A stretch of 41,552 nucleotides of DNA from Paramacrobiotus richtersi (GCA_034698045.1 JAQGAU010000099.1:1-41552), one strand, 5' to 3'. Numbered from the stretch's first letter, positions 10,595 through 19,203 are shown. A program made the numbers and translations. The notes: generated by a model from the sequence alone, not told the origin.

Positions 10595-11104
10595 TTATCG
10601 TTGTGAGCTGCTGTTGATTAATTCTGGGATAAAACGTGCATCACGTACAACGGTTTTGATTCCGAAGAACTTGTTAACAAATTTACAAACAAACGTATCG
10701 TTCACTTCTTTCTGGCGTGTTAATGCAGACATTACATCACCATAACTGAATCCATAACACCTGAACAAAACATAAAAAATACAATATTGCCCGCATACGG
10801 TGCTATCGGTATTTTGTCTACTTGTATTAGACATAATGATAAAATCGTCAGCCATCCATTTTTCGATTTCATTCGAATAAATACCGGGATTACGCCCATA
10901 AGAATCAAACGCTTCTAACACACCAGGTTTAACACAAAAGAAAGCAACCCAGTGCTCACCTGGTGAGCCCGAAGGCTGCGTGTTTACAATGTATGCACCA
11001 GGATATGCTTTCTCTGGAATAGAATTACTGGAAAAAACACCAACAAAAATATCACGTACTACTTTATCCTTCAAAAGCACATTCTCAATATCAAGATTGT
11101 TCAT
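10595..11104 (-). CDS. pro: Adenain-like cysteine protease (capsid maturation)
   Basis: The 169-aa protein is of the adenovirus-endopeptidase/Ulp1 clan and would cleave capsid and core precursors in the particle. The catalytic set is visible: His51 in EHWVAFF, Asp67 in FDSYG, Gln97 and Cys104 in CGQYC. The seven-residue Gln-to-Cys spacing matches my recollection of adenain. Length is slightly below adenain (about 200 aa), as usual for Polintons. Its ATG overlaps the stop of the major capsid gene as ATGA (11104-11101), implying coupled translation. A candidate substrate site is present in the pVI-like protein two genes upstream. Confidence 0.9.
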   Translation of the reverse strand: MNNLDIENVLLKDKVVRDIFVGVFSSNSIPEKAYPGAYIVNTQPSGSPGEHWVAFFCVKPGVLEAFDSYGRNPGIYSNEIEKWMADDFIIMSNTSRQNTDSTVCGQYCIFYVLFRCYGFSYGDVMSALTRQKEVNDTFVCKFVNKFFGIKTVVRDARFIPELINSSSQR

Positions 11105-12447
11105 GGCGCAAAGTCGAACAACACTTGCCTATGATTGTTGATCTCGATAACGTTGTCAAAAACCAACACGGAAATGCAGACAACGGACTCGGGTAACGGT
11201 CTAGCAAATTTTAAATTAATGTTTAAGTTTCCCTGGCGGATGAGTGAAAGTGCTCCCCGGCCAGTATGTCCGCGCGTAAAGTCAAAGCCGTAGATATTGA
11301 ATCCCCCTGAGTTGTATTCTGTTCTATCGAATGGTAGCTCACCGGGTCCTTCATGCAAACGTTCTAAGGTATCAAGTAAACCTTCGTATCCTTCGATACT
11401 TGCACCGTTTTCGAAGTCCATATTATATCCACGCGAGGGGAACAGCTGCCCATCAATTTCGGCACTAATATGAGAAAGACTAAAATTACCAAAATTAAAT
11501 GGCGACGATTTGTATTCCCCGACAAATGAGCGACTAGGTGAAATGGCAAAAAACATCACCTTTGGTAGCTGCCCAATCACAACGTTCGCCCATACTGCTT
11601 GCTGTTGTCCTGCTAACATGGTATACTGTCGCAAAGCAACGCGCTCAATGTGGTACTTGGCGTTACTGGACAGCAGTTGTTTAGTCATTGCAGCCAAGAA
11701 ATCGGGTGATGGTTCGTACTTGCGTATTTTTAGTTTCGGATTTCTGATAGCTACCGTTTTCGGGGCAGCAACATCGTTATTAGTCAGAAAACAAAGGTTG
11801 TTTTTGTTACGCACTAACTTTATACTCAGTTCGACTCCGGGAATGAGAGGTTTATCTTGCTGGAACAGATCACAGTGTAGTTTTCCGGACAACTGCAGAG
11901 GTCGAAACCGCTGCAGCCATCTTCTCCTTGTCTCAGCGCCATCACTGTGAAATTTGGATGTTTCGTCTACTCCGGTTGTAAAGATCGGGTCTTCGTGCAG
12001 ACTTGTATCAGGCACAAATCCGCAAAGGCCTAACTGAGTTTTCTGCGCCTGCGCTGTGAAACCTAGCAGATTTTCCATGTATGCACGCATATGATACAAC
12101 GGACTGCTGTCGGAGATACAGCGACCGCCCAGTGTTACAGTAACAGACTGAAATAAGCTATGAAGAATGTTGTTAACGGGTGCAATACAGTCTTTGTCAG
12201 AAGGTGTGCTACCAGTAGCATTGGTTACATGTAGATCACACGAGAACCGAATATCCGCCAAGCTGACAAGTTCAGTCTGGCAGGGAGCAATCGTAAATAC
12301 GATATCGTTGGCTTCGTCGAAGGTAGCCTGCGAGGGACCTAAATCGTAATCTCGCGTATTCCATCTCTCAGTTAGTGTAGATGGCAAGTAGAATAAGTGA
12401 CTCTCCAATAACATAGAAGGTTCGCTGCCTGATTCAATGAGAGCCAT
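11101..12447 (-). CDS. mcp: Major capsid protein (double jelly-roll)
   Basis: The 448-aa protein matches the Polinton major capsid family, often annotated in animal genomes as F54H12.2-like. Recognisable features are the N-terminal ESHLFYLPSTLTERWN-type opening, a VNNILHSLFQSVTVTLGG segment before a DSSPLYHMRAYMENLL helix, and a FDFTRGH...SLIRQGNLNI region near the C-terminus. Trimers would form the hexon-like capsomers of an icosahedral shell. The ATG follows the pVI-like stop directly (TAAATG), and its stop overlaps the protease start. No lesions are seen. Confidence 0.9.
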   Translation of the reverse strand: MALIESGSEPSMLLESHLFYLPSTLTERWNTRDYDLGPSQATFDEANDIVFTIAPCQTELVSLADIRFSCDLHVTNATGSTPSDKDCIAPVNNILHSLFQSVTVTLGGRCISDSSPLYHMRAYMENLLGFTAQAQKTQLGLCGFVPDTSLHEDPIFTTGVDETSKFHSDGAETRRRWLQRFRPLQLSGKLHCDLFQQDKPLIPGVELSIKLVRNKNNLCFLTNNDVAAPKTVAIRNPKLKIRKYEPSPDFLAAMTKQLLSSNAKYHIERVALRQYTMLAGQQQAVWANVVIGQLPKVMFFAISPSRSFVGEYKSSPFNFGNFSLSHISAEIDGQLFPSRGYNMDFENGASIEGYEGLLDTLERLHEGPGELPFDRTEYNSGGFNIYGFDFTRGHTGRGALSLIRQGNLNINLKFARPLPESVVCISVLVFDNVIEINNHRQVLFDFAP

Positions 12448-12828
12448 TTATAGCTTGTCTTTCAGTGCTTCTATCGCTTTTTGTCGTTTCGTTTTTGACA
12501 CAATTTTTTTTTTACGAGTACGGCCCTTAATGCCTGTGCCTTGTTGTTTATTACGTAATTTTTCGTTGACATGTTCGACCGCTTTATCGATTACCGATTC
12601 CATTGCTTTTCCAGCCAAGGACTTCATATGCGGTTGAGCGGTGGCGACAAGGTTCGAAATATGTGGTGCCGCTTTGCTAAACAGCCCCTTTGCAAACCCT
12701 AGAATGCGACCCCAAAAGCTACCACCCGTCATGGGGGATCCACGATATTTTGGCATACCATATCCATGCTGGCGTGCAAAAATTAAAGTATAGCGATGTT
12801 CATCAAACTTGAGTTCTTGAAATACCAT
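12448..12828 (-). CDS. Adenovirus pVI/pX-like capsid-core protein
   Basis: The protein has 126 aa from the ATG at 12828, which lies 4 nt after the penton stop. An upstream extension overlapping penton is open but less likely. A short N-terminal section leads to MTGGS (residues 33-37), which fits the adenain type (M/I/L)xGG|x cleavage pattern. An amphipathic/hydrophobic stretch follows (FWGRILGFAKGLF), then a helix-prone middle and a very basic tail (RTRKKK, KTKRQK). This layout of propeptide, amphipathic helix and basic tail resembles adenovirus protein VI or core precursors. The assignment rests on layout and gene position between penton and major capsid protein. Confidence 0.65.
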   Translation of the reverse strand: MVFQELKFDEHRYTLIFARQHGYGMPKYRGSPMTGGSFWGRILGFAKGLFSKAAPHISNLVATAQPHMKSLAGKAMESVIDKAVEHVNEKLRNKQQGTGIKGRTRKKKIVSKTKRQKAIEALKDKL

Positions 12829-12832
12829 TTCT

Positions 12833-13546
12833 TCAGCGCTTCTTGGGTCGGAAATGAAGTTTAATGATTGCCGTGCCTGTATGGAAAGACAGCTCATTGC
12901 CTAAATCATTGGTGAGTTCAACTTCCACGGTGCTAAATGTATGTCTAAGAAGAGGAACGTAATGCGGGTTCTCAAAACGAATAATTGTGTCAGCATGTTC
13001 ATCAGGTCGTATGGACAGCGTACGTAAGCAAGGTACCATGGTATCACCAACAAACGAATGTTCCACAACATCACAATACACATACACTAACTGATTACGT
13101 GGAATAGATTTCAGCTTGATCTCACAAGGGCCATGGTACTCCTTTTTGTGCTCCACACCCAACGCGTGGGTATAATCGAGACCGTCAAACATCAGTCCAA
13201 TACCATCAGACAATATTAGCTTTGATCCAGCCTTGTCAAACGTTATTTGACTGTTTGATCTCGTGTTTGTGATAGCAATTTCGATAGCCATCAGCAGAGA
13301 GTCTTGGTTTGGATATTCTTCAGGAGGGATTATTAAATGTTCGAGGTTTTCTTTACTACGAAGCCACAGTGAAAGAACGTTCGAAAAATCGATTTTACAT
13401 GGTGGTAAAATGATCTCAGACAACCCAACTTCCCATACACCGTCAAGGTCAACCGGGCGCGCCAAACTTGTAATGAATCGCGATGTGCAGTTATCAGAAA
13501 ATTAGGAGCGAGATGCCGAAGAAGGTAGTGTTAAATAGAAACTCAT
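12833..13546 (-). CDS. Penton, single jelly-roll minor capsid protein (interrupted)
   Basis: The minor capsid protein would form the pentameric vertices. The main reading carries the typical ARPVDLDGVWEVGLSEI opening and a C-terminal strand pair near ELSFHTGTAIIKLHF. The start is placed at the ATG 13546-13544 because it overlaps the integrase stop as ATGA, like other junctions here, and the same frame continues into the conserved body. Codon 15 (13504-13502) is TAA, so as read the protein ends after 14 residues; the body of about 222 codons downstream is intact. A nonsense mutation, readthrough or internal initiation are the options. Confidence 0.85.
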
Positions 13547-14602
13547 TTCAGTTCATCCGTGTTCTCCCACGAGTCGTATGTAGGTCCGTAGCCATACCAC
13601 CGCACTAGATACTGTGTCTTCCCCTTATGTTTTCTCTCCCTTAATATTCTCGAAATGCGATGGTACGGTTTTTTATTCATTACAAATTTGGACAACTCGT
13701 TCCCATAAAAGTACCCGTCAACCGGTTCACCAGCTAAATCTTCTATTTCGTAAACAAACAATTTACCGCGCGATATGACTTTTACAACTTTGAAGATTTC
13801 TTCTGTGTAATTAGTTTCGTAACCTTTCTCGAATGTGTCTTTCTTTTTAGCTATTCGTACGTGATCACTCACGTTAAACATTGCTTTACTTGCCGCAATG
13901 TCTTGCTTCTTAATCATTCGTGTCAAAATTGTGTCAGCTTCTTCCCGACCCACATCGGCTGGTGCAAACCCAATACCGGAATGCTCGCTATTGTTATAAG
14001 ACTGTACGATGAACGACAGAATATCAATGTATTTGTAAGTGTTTTTTCTGTCATGTAAGCGTAAATCCGGTCTTTGATAGTACGGTTTAACCTTTCGACT
14101 AATGAACACTTTACGTCATCGTTTTTAGTTGTAAAAAATGTAATATTACAGTCTTTAAAAAACTGGCGATTTCCTTACCAACGAACTCTTTACCGTTGTC
14201 ACTTTGACAGCGGAGAGGTGGTCCACTTTGCTTGTAGATTGTGCTCAATGCCTTAGATATCTCATTGGGTTTTTTGGAACGTACAGGTTCAACCCACGCA
14301 AAGCGCGAAAAACAGTTAATGCACGAGAGTAAGTACTTGAACCCAGAATTTGTATCAGCAAATTTTTGCATATCCATCAGATCAATCTGGTATTGATCCC
14401 CTATATTCACTGATAATACAGTACGACGTTTGAACTTTGACCGATAGGGTTTATGTTGAGTATACGTATCTTTACCATGTAAATAGTGTATAACCTGGGT
14501 ACGGGTAAAATCGTACTTCTTTGCTTCCTTGAACAACCTTTCCACACCGCCGAGACTGCCAGGATTGGATGGGTCAAGGTAAATATCGTCCAGTGTTTTC
14601 AT
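13543..14602 (-). CDS. int: Retroviral-type integrase with chromodomain (interrupted)
   Basis: The DDE integrase inserts the element and makes the 6-bp target duplication. The first block (14602 to about 14155) has Asp74 (YQIDLMD) and Asp134 (CQSDNGKEF). The catalytic Glu codon (14094-14096) lies in a middle block in a second frame. The last block, in a third frame from about 14042 to 13543, ends with a chromodomain (residues resembling YLVRWYGYGPTYDSWE), which usually targets histone marks. Frame changes fall near A6 at 14157-14162 and at T6 at 14042-14047. Total length is consistent with two single-base losses. ATGA overlaps join it to the gene before and the gene after. Confidence 0.9.
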
Positions 14603-15822
14603 TGTCCATACGATAACCAGCCACCACTTTGTTCTTCCAGACGTTGCTTTTTTAAGGTCGGACCAGTTGGTTTCCGCAACCGTGCGACACGGTTCCTATA
14701 TGCGGTCACTAATTGCCCGTGAGACTTGCTTTTTTCGATCATGGCTTTGCCATTCTTGGTGATATTTCTGAGGACCGGGACAACTGCGCTACTGTGTTCA
14801 GGAGGAACAAAGGTTAGCGCTCGAGTTTCGGCATGCTGTATAGCCCGTTTAACAGCGGCCTTTGGACGGGTTTCTAAAGCAGGTTGTTTCACTTTAGTGG
14901 TTTCAAAGGTCAAGGCTTGATTACCAGTATGTTGTACAGACCGTTTTCCTGCGACCGGTAACGCCTTAGCTGTTATAGCGTCGTAAGTCAACTCACCGTC
15001 CACAGGTAGTTCTACCGTAGGATTTGCACGCTCAGGATGATTGTAAGGAACTAAAGGACCCGCCTCGATTTCGGCAGTGGGAAATTCTTCGAAATCTTCG
15101 ATTTCTTCTGGTGGAAATTCCACAATCGGGGCCTCACTGCCATGCCGCTTTCTTATTCGCGGATTTCGATTTTTCTTCACTTGAAGATTGCGACCACGAT
15201 ACACGTGTCTTACTACAGATTTTCCTGGAAGATACTGGATCTGTGGTGTGGTAGGAACATATTGAATCTGTGGTTCGCCCGGCACTGGTACGTATTGAAT
15301 CTGCGGTTCACTCTGTGCTGGTACGTACTGAATTTGCGGCTCACTTGGTACCGAAATGTACTGAATCTGCGGCTCACCCGGAACTTGTATATACTGGACA
15401 ACAGGCTCACTGGGTACATGAACATACTGCGTAATCGGTTCAGGCTGTACATAATCCTCTTGTGTGGATTGGTCTCGAACGGTAGGTACAACTTGAACTG
15501 ACTTGTGCACGGTCTTCCCAGAAGCTATTGTTTGAGCTGCTGTTGACAACATTGTCGGTCTGGCTGACTTCGGTTGATCCCGTGTAACTTTGCTCACTTG
15601 TAGTGACTCAGTCGGATAACCGCTTTGCAAATCAGCCTGAATTGACTGATCAACAGCATTTCGAATGGGGAGAAATCGACTATTATCCATGGCAGATCTT
15701 GCTAACAGATGATGTGTCATATCATTTCGTATAGCTTGTGCTTTTTTCCATGATGTTAATGGTGTACTATCTTTCTTGAGGTTTGCGAACTCAGATTCTG
15801 GTACGAGAACATAAGTTTTCAT
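14599..15822 (-). CDS. Repeat-rich structural protein (Polinton accessory type)
   Basis: The protein has 407 aa from the ATG at 15822, which overlaps the stop of the preceding gene as ATGA; the longer opening upstream runs over that gene and is rejected. Residues about 128-200 are six to seven tandem 11-residue units of the form EPxIQYVxVPS. Further on, a second motif recurs (RxxQHxxxxALTF, twice about 55 residues apart). The C-terminal 120 residues are basic. Large low-complexity proteins occur at this place in Polintons, but I cannot assign a function. It is probably a virion or DNA-associated protein. Its stop overlaps the integrase start. Confidence 0.7.
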   Translation of the reverse strand: MKTYVLVPESEFANLKKDSTPLTSWKKAQAIRNDMTHHLLARSAMDNSRFLPIRNAVDQSIQADLQSGYPTESLQVSKVTRDQPKSARPTMLSTAAQTIASGKTVHKSVQVVPTVRDQSTQEDYVQPEPITQYVHVPSEPVVQYIQVPGEPQIQYISVPSEPQIQYVPAQSEPQIQYVPVPGEPQIQYVPTTPQIQYLPGKSVVRHVYRGRNLQVKKNRNPRIRKRHGSEAPIVEFPPEEIEDFEEFPTAEIEAGPLVPYNHPERANPTVELPVDGELTYDAITAKALPVAGKRSVQHTGNQALTFETTKVKQPALETRPKAAVKRAIQHAETRALTFVPPEHSSAVVPVLRNITKNGKAMIEKSKSHGQLVTAYRNRVARLRKPTGPTLKKQRLEEQSGGWLSYGQ

Positions 15823-16139
15823 TTCGCCAAAAATGTTGCTACAAGCGTACCTAAAATTGGCAATATCGCTCCCAGGAAACCACCTTTCTGCTGAAGAACT
15901 TTCTTTTTTTTTGCGCAACTAACACTGTGATCGGCAAGACGCTTTAGTGCAGGAGCATGACGACGTGCTCTAGCTAAATCAACTTTACTCAGACCGTTGG
16001 GCTGCTTTACGAGATTCAGACAAGCCTCTTCAATTGCCTGCATTTGATGCCGTGTTGCAAACTGAAAGAATGTTATACGCTGTCTGGGTGTCATAACTCT
16101 CAACGCATTAAGTACTTTTTCAATTTCCTCTGGCTTCAT
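15819..16139 (-). CDS. Small capsid-associated protein (PX-like)
   Basis: The 106-aa protein has a helical, Arg-rich body, a KKKK cluster, and a C-terminal glycine-bounded hydrophobic segment (GGFLGAILPILGTLVATFL) that is characteristic of a small Polinton protein located next to the ATPase. It may interact with membrane or lie inside the capsid. Both ends are ATGA overlaps: its ATG with the ATPase stop (16139-16136) and its stop with the next start (15822-15819). The function is not established. Confidence 0.7.
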   Translation of the reverse strand: MKPEEIEKVLNALRVMTPRQRITFFQFATRHQMQAIEEACLNLVKQPNGLSKVDLARARRHAPALKRLADHSVSCAKKKKVLQQKGGFLGAILPILGTLVATFLAK

Positions 16140-16771
16140 TTCTGTACATAAATTTTTCTGTAACCGAATATGTTAGACTGAAGCCGTACCGCATCTGGCG
16201 TTTCGGGTCGTAAATTAACAAGCAAATACCCGAAAGGCTCCTTTATAGCCTTGCGATAAGCTTCCTGGAGATGCGGCATGCCTAGTTGTCGTTCTAACAC
16301 TTTGATTTGTTGCACATCACGTACTGTTTTAAATAATATTAGGTACTGTGAAGTTAATGAAATATCACGCATATTTTTTCCTTGTTTGAAAAGGTTTTGC
16401 GAAATAAATATCACCGATATGTTCTTGTGGTGAACATCTCGTGTAAACAAGGTGGATGCTTTTGGGTTGTTAGCTATTTCATCCATTAAATCCTCCAAAA
16501 CAACTAAAGTCGGGATTCTGTTAGAAAAAAAGTCCTCATTTTCTAAGATTTTATCAACTCCATGAACTAATTCAACTGAAGTATCGAACTGCTCAAAACT
16601 ATCTTGCCAAGTACCATAAGCGTAAACCACACGCAACGGTGGAGGTGAAAAGTGTTGTGGTATATTTTTCAGTAATTCTAGCGTAAAAGTCGACTTTCCA
16701 GACATTGTAGGGCCAGAAATATATACCGAGCAGGGAGTTTTGAAATGAAAATCAAAACTCAGTTTTTCCAT
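16136..16771 (-). CDS. atp: Genome-packaging ATPase (FtsK/HerA type)
   Basis: The 211-aa protein would pump the genome into capsids. Walker A is GPTMSGKST at residues 20-28, and Walker B is TLVVLEDLMDE at about 88-98. A sensor-like asparagine segment (VIFISQNLF) follows, as in the Polinton and NCLDV A32-like packaging ATPases. The ATG at 16771 (AACAATGG) is chosen because the open reading upstream has only a TTG. It is the first gene of the tightly packed minus-strand block. No TATA box is seen in the 114 bp separating it from the TBP-like gene. Confidence 0.92.
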   Translation of the reverse strand: MEKLSFDFHFKTPCSVYISGPTMSGKSTFTLELLKNIPQHFSPPPLRVVYAYGTWQDSFEQFDTSVELVHGVDKILENEDFFSNRIPTLVVLEDLMDEIANNPKASTLFTRDVHHKNISVIFISQNLFKQGKNMRDISLTSQYLILFKTVRDVQQIKVLERQLGMPHLQEAYRKAIKEPFGYLLVNLRPETPDAVRLQSNIFGYRKIYVQK

Positions 16772-16885
16772 TGTTAAAACTCTGAATCTGTGGTGTGTTT
16801 CCTGGTAAGACAAGTGGAAAGTACGTTTTGTATAACTCCCACATTGATAAAATATTTCAGCTCAAATAAGTCGTAATACAGGAGT

Positions 16886-17416
16886 TCAAGGTTTCAGAAT
16901 ATTACACAATTCAGCTACTGTGGAATTTATCTGATCAAGCAGAGTACAACCGAGTATTACACACTTTCCAGTGTGAAATACGTTTACTGTAGCCCTCCAC
17001 TCACTAAACTTTAGTTGAACCGCCGGAAACCGTTCCGGTTCGTACCAAACTTCCGTAATACTGGGTTGTTGTTTGCACTTGTAATACAATTTGATAAGAT
17101 TAATCGGTGACTTGTGTGCGTATGTGCTTACAATGTTCGCGATAGACGTTTCCTTAATAGTCAAGTCAAACCCGTATAACGACAATATTAAGACATAAAA
17201 ATCTAAAAGCGAAAATGTTTCTTCGATACCCTTTCCGCCGTTCACAATACCTTTACCATTGCTGAACAACTGCAGAAACGTTTTATTCTTTAGTCTAACA
17301 TTTACTGCATTGAAACCTTTCATACGGACAGCAAGACCGTCGAACTCAGTAATTATTTTATTGAGATCAATTTGTTCCACAAATTTCACAGATAAAATAA
17401 CGTTCTGGATTTCCAT
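16886..17416 (-). CDS. TATA-binding-protein-like factor
   Basis: The 176-aa protein has two direct repeats of about 88 residues, matching the size of a bare TBP core (about 180 aa). Repeat one begins EIQNVILSVKF, then DLNKI, and has a LFSNGKGIVNGG stirrup. Repeat two has YEPERFPAVQLKF and VFHTGKCVILG, aligning with the YEPELFP and F-(V/T)-S-G-K signatures of TBP. Overall it is strongly divergent from cellular TBP. The ATG at 17416 is the only in-frame ATG before the first conserved strand. It would bind promoter DNA in the nucleus, presumably directing RNA polymerase II to viral promoters. Recognition is from motif pattern; a profile or structure search is needed to be sure. Confidence 0.7.
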   Translation of the reverse strand: MEIQNVILSVKFVEQIDLNKIITEFDGLAVRMKGFNAVNVRLKNKTFLQLFSNGKGIVNGGKGIEETFSLLDFYVLILSLYGFDLTIKETSIANIVSTYAHKSPINLIKLYYKCKQQPSITEVWYEPERFPAVQLKFSEWRATVNVFHTGKCVILGCTLLDQINSTVAELCNILKP

Positions 17417-17498
17417 GTAAGCACTCGTTAGTAGCAACAACTTCAGCTTGAATAATGTTTGATTTCAAGCTAAAGATGTTACAGATAACGGCTTTTGC

Positions 17499-17504
17499 TT
17501 TATT
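17499..17504 (-). terminator. AATAAA poly(A) signal downstream of the 147-aa gene
   Basis: AATAAA on the minus strand lies about 97 nt after the 17601 stop and before the TBP-like start. This suggests the orphan gene has its own transcript end. Confidence 0.4.
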
Positions 17505-17600
17505 TGTCCTGAATACCCTATTGTACTTACACAAATATATTAGAAAGGAGTAGTAAAACACATGTGTTATCGTAATAACTCAACATTAAGATCCCATGGC

Positions 17601-18044
17601 TTAGACAACACGCCCCCGGTGTTCGTCAAACAACAGCCGAGCAACACTGAGAAAGCCCTGATACATTAAGCTAACACTATCCCCTAGGCGGGAGAAACGA
17701 ATCATACGACCATATACCGCATGCGCGAAAATTGTGACATCCACGAATCCTGCTCCAGCCAGTGGGAATTTTTCAAATGTGGACTGTCCGTTCAGCACAC
17801 GATCCAACGATTGTTGAAAAGTTCCATCTCTGACCATACCGAGAATCTGGGAGAGGTCGTTCTGGTCCAGGCGGATGGTCTTGCTAATGGATCGACCCCC
17901 TTTGTCGACCGATGTTGTGAACTCGCAGGATAGTAGCGCACTTACATGCTCAGCATTCCACAGAACCTTTACTGCCTTGTTGACGTTGTATATCTTGAAA
18001 CCATTTGCCTCACCAACAGCCTCCAGCACACGTGCGCTTTCCAT
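17601..18044 (-). CDS. Orphan 147-aa viral protein
   Basis: The start ATG has a good context (CAAAATGGA). The protein is a soluble mix of strands and helices, with a basic segment near residues 48-56 (DKGGRSISKTIRL) followed by a helix, then a second half rich in Val, Phe and Gly. I see no signal peptide or membrane helix, and I do not recognise the family. It lies first among the minus-strand genes and next to the TBP-like gene, with a poly(A) signal between the two. That position could suit a DNA-binding or regulatory protein, but this is a guess from context only. Confidence 0.6.
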   Translation of the reverse strand: MESARVLEAVGEANGFKIYNVNKAVKVLWNAEHVSALLSCEFTTSVDKGGRSISKTIRLDQNDLSQILGMVRDGTFQQSLDRVLNGQSTFEKFPLAGAGFVDVTIFAHAVYGRMIRFSRLGDSVSLMYQGFLSVARLLFDEHRGRVV

Positions 18045-18159
18045 TTTGCAAGGCTTTCAAAAAAATGAGGTGAACACTAGCTCAGTTCAGACACGACTGA
18101 TTTAAGTCACACCATCACTTCCACAATACGACTTCACTTGAGCAAGCGACATACAATGA

Positions 18160-18233
18160 ACATAAAACAACCATTACGATTCGCTGAAACACATGAAACA
18201 ACCATTACGATTCGCTGAAACACATAAAACAAC
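18160..18233. repeat. 31-bp direct tandem repeat (2.4 copies)
   Basis: Units 18160-18190 and 18191-18221 differ at one base (ACATAAAACAACC versus ACATGAAACAACC); a 12-base third copy follows. It lies about 120 bp upstream of the 147-aa gene, as an enhancer or binding-site array might. Confidence 0.8.
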
Positions 18234-18335
18234 ACGCCCCTTAATTATTCTGTGTTTTGATAGTTATTCTACTTTCATAAAAAACCACAGAAAACAGGGA
18301 TACAGCCATAACCATGTCCAGAGCCATAAAGATGG

Positions 18336-18388
18336 CCATACCCATACTCACGACCATAACCGACCATACCCATACTCACGACCATAAC
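18336..18388. repeat. 28-bp spaced direct repeat (2 copies)
   Basis: A 25-bp unit starting CCATACCCATACTCACG occurs at 18336-18360 and again at 18364-18388, within a larger CCATAACC-rich tract. Confidence 0.75.
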
Positions 18389-19203
18389 CAAATACATGTT
18401 TTGTTACATGAGTTTTTATGTTATATCTGCGGTCATTTTTACTAATATGGGTTTTGTTAGCTCTGCTCTGTTCTAATAACCCAGACTAGTTATTACAACT
18501 AACCGGAAGTGTACCCGAATAATACAATATTAATCAGAAACCAATCCTTTCAATCTGATACTTAAAACCACTAGTACATAAACTGGAAATGAAAATTTTA
18601 TCACAGGTATCATGCATCCAATAGGCGTATGATTTTCCACTCATGTATCATGATTAAACTACAAGCCTACACTTGATAGGCGCTGCGGTAACCCAGACTG
18701 TTTTTTCTAAATGATACGCTTGACAGTCGTTAAAAACCATATACTCAGTACCGGCGAGGAGTGTTAAGTTTGACTTATGACAGCCAATACATATAACTGG
18801 TGGTTTTGACATAATATATACCATTAAATGTATAAGACAATTTATATTTACTGAAAAATAATCGATAGAGTTCTGCTACAGATACACCAATTCAAAACCG
18901 CGTCATATCAAGTGCGTAACACGCTTATAAAATCAGCGAGGAAAAAAACCGCGTAGTTGTTATTTGTTCTATCATGTTTACAGGTTTTGTACTGGTTGTT
19001 TTGTTTCACAGTACTCGAATCGTGACATGAAATACATACAGTACTAATAATGTAACTGTTTAGCACTGAACTGTGTTCGCAAAACCTGTACGGTCGGTAA
19101 ACAATTAAAATCTTTTACTTTACTAATAAAGTATCAAATCACCTGTATTTGTACCTTCAGTAGTTCGGTAAAGAATTGTGACCTATCATTGTGCTGTAAG
19201 CAA

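Larger units (their letters stand above)
18045..19203. other. Non-coding region upstream of the minus-strand genes
   Basis: No credible gene is present in about 1.15 kb. It contains a TATA-less TCAGTC initiator-like site on the minus strand near 18096, the direct repeats listed separately, and long AT-rich sequence. It is a candidate bidirectional control region. Confidence 0.45.

Noticed and set aside
8275..13504. A reassigned code in which TAA is read as an amino acid, explaining both in-frame TAAs.
   Set aside because: TAA also ends intact viral genes here (pVI-like 12450-12448 and the 147-aa gene) and host gene A, so TAA works as a stop.
15823..15918. A 32-residue N-terminal extension of the repeat-rich protein.
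   Set aside because: It overlaps the preceding gene out of frame, whereas the ATG at 15822 forms the ATGA joint seen elsewhere in the block.
17601..18044. PC4-like single-strand DNA-binding protein assignment for the 147-aa gene.
   Set aside because: Only a short basic strand-helix stretch resembles it; length and the second half do not fit.
18160..18388. A CRISPR-like array.
   Set aside because: Too few units, adjacent repeats rather than spacer-separated ones, and a eukaryotic viral context.
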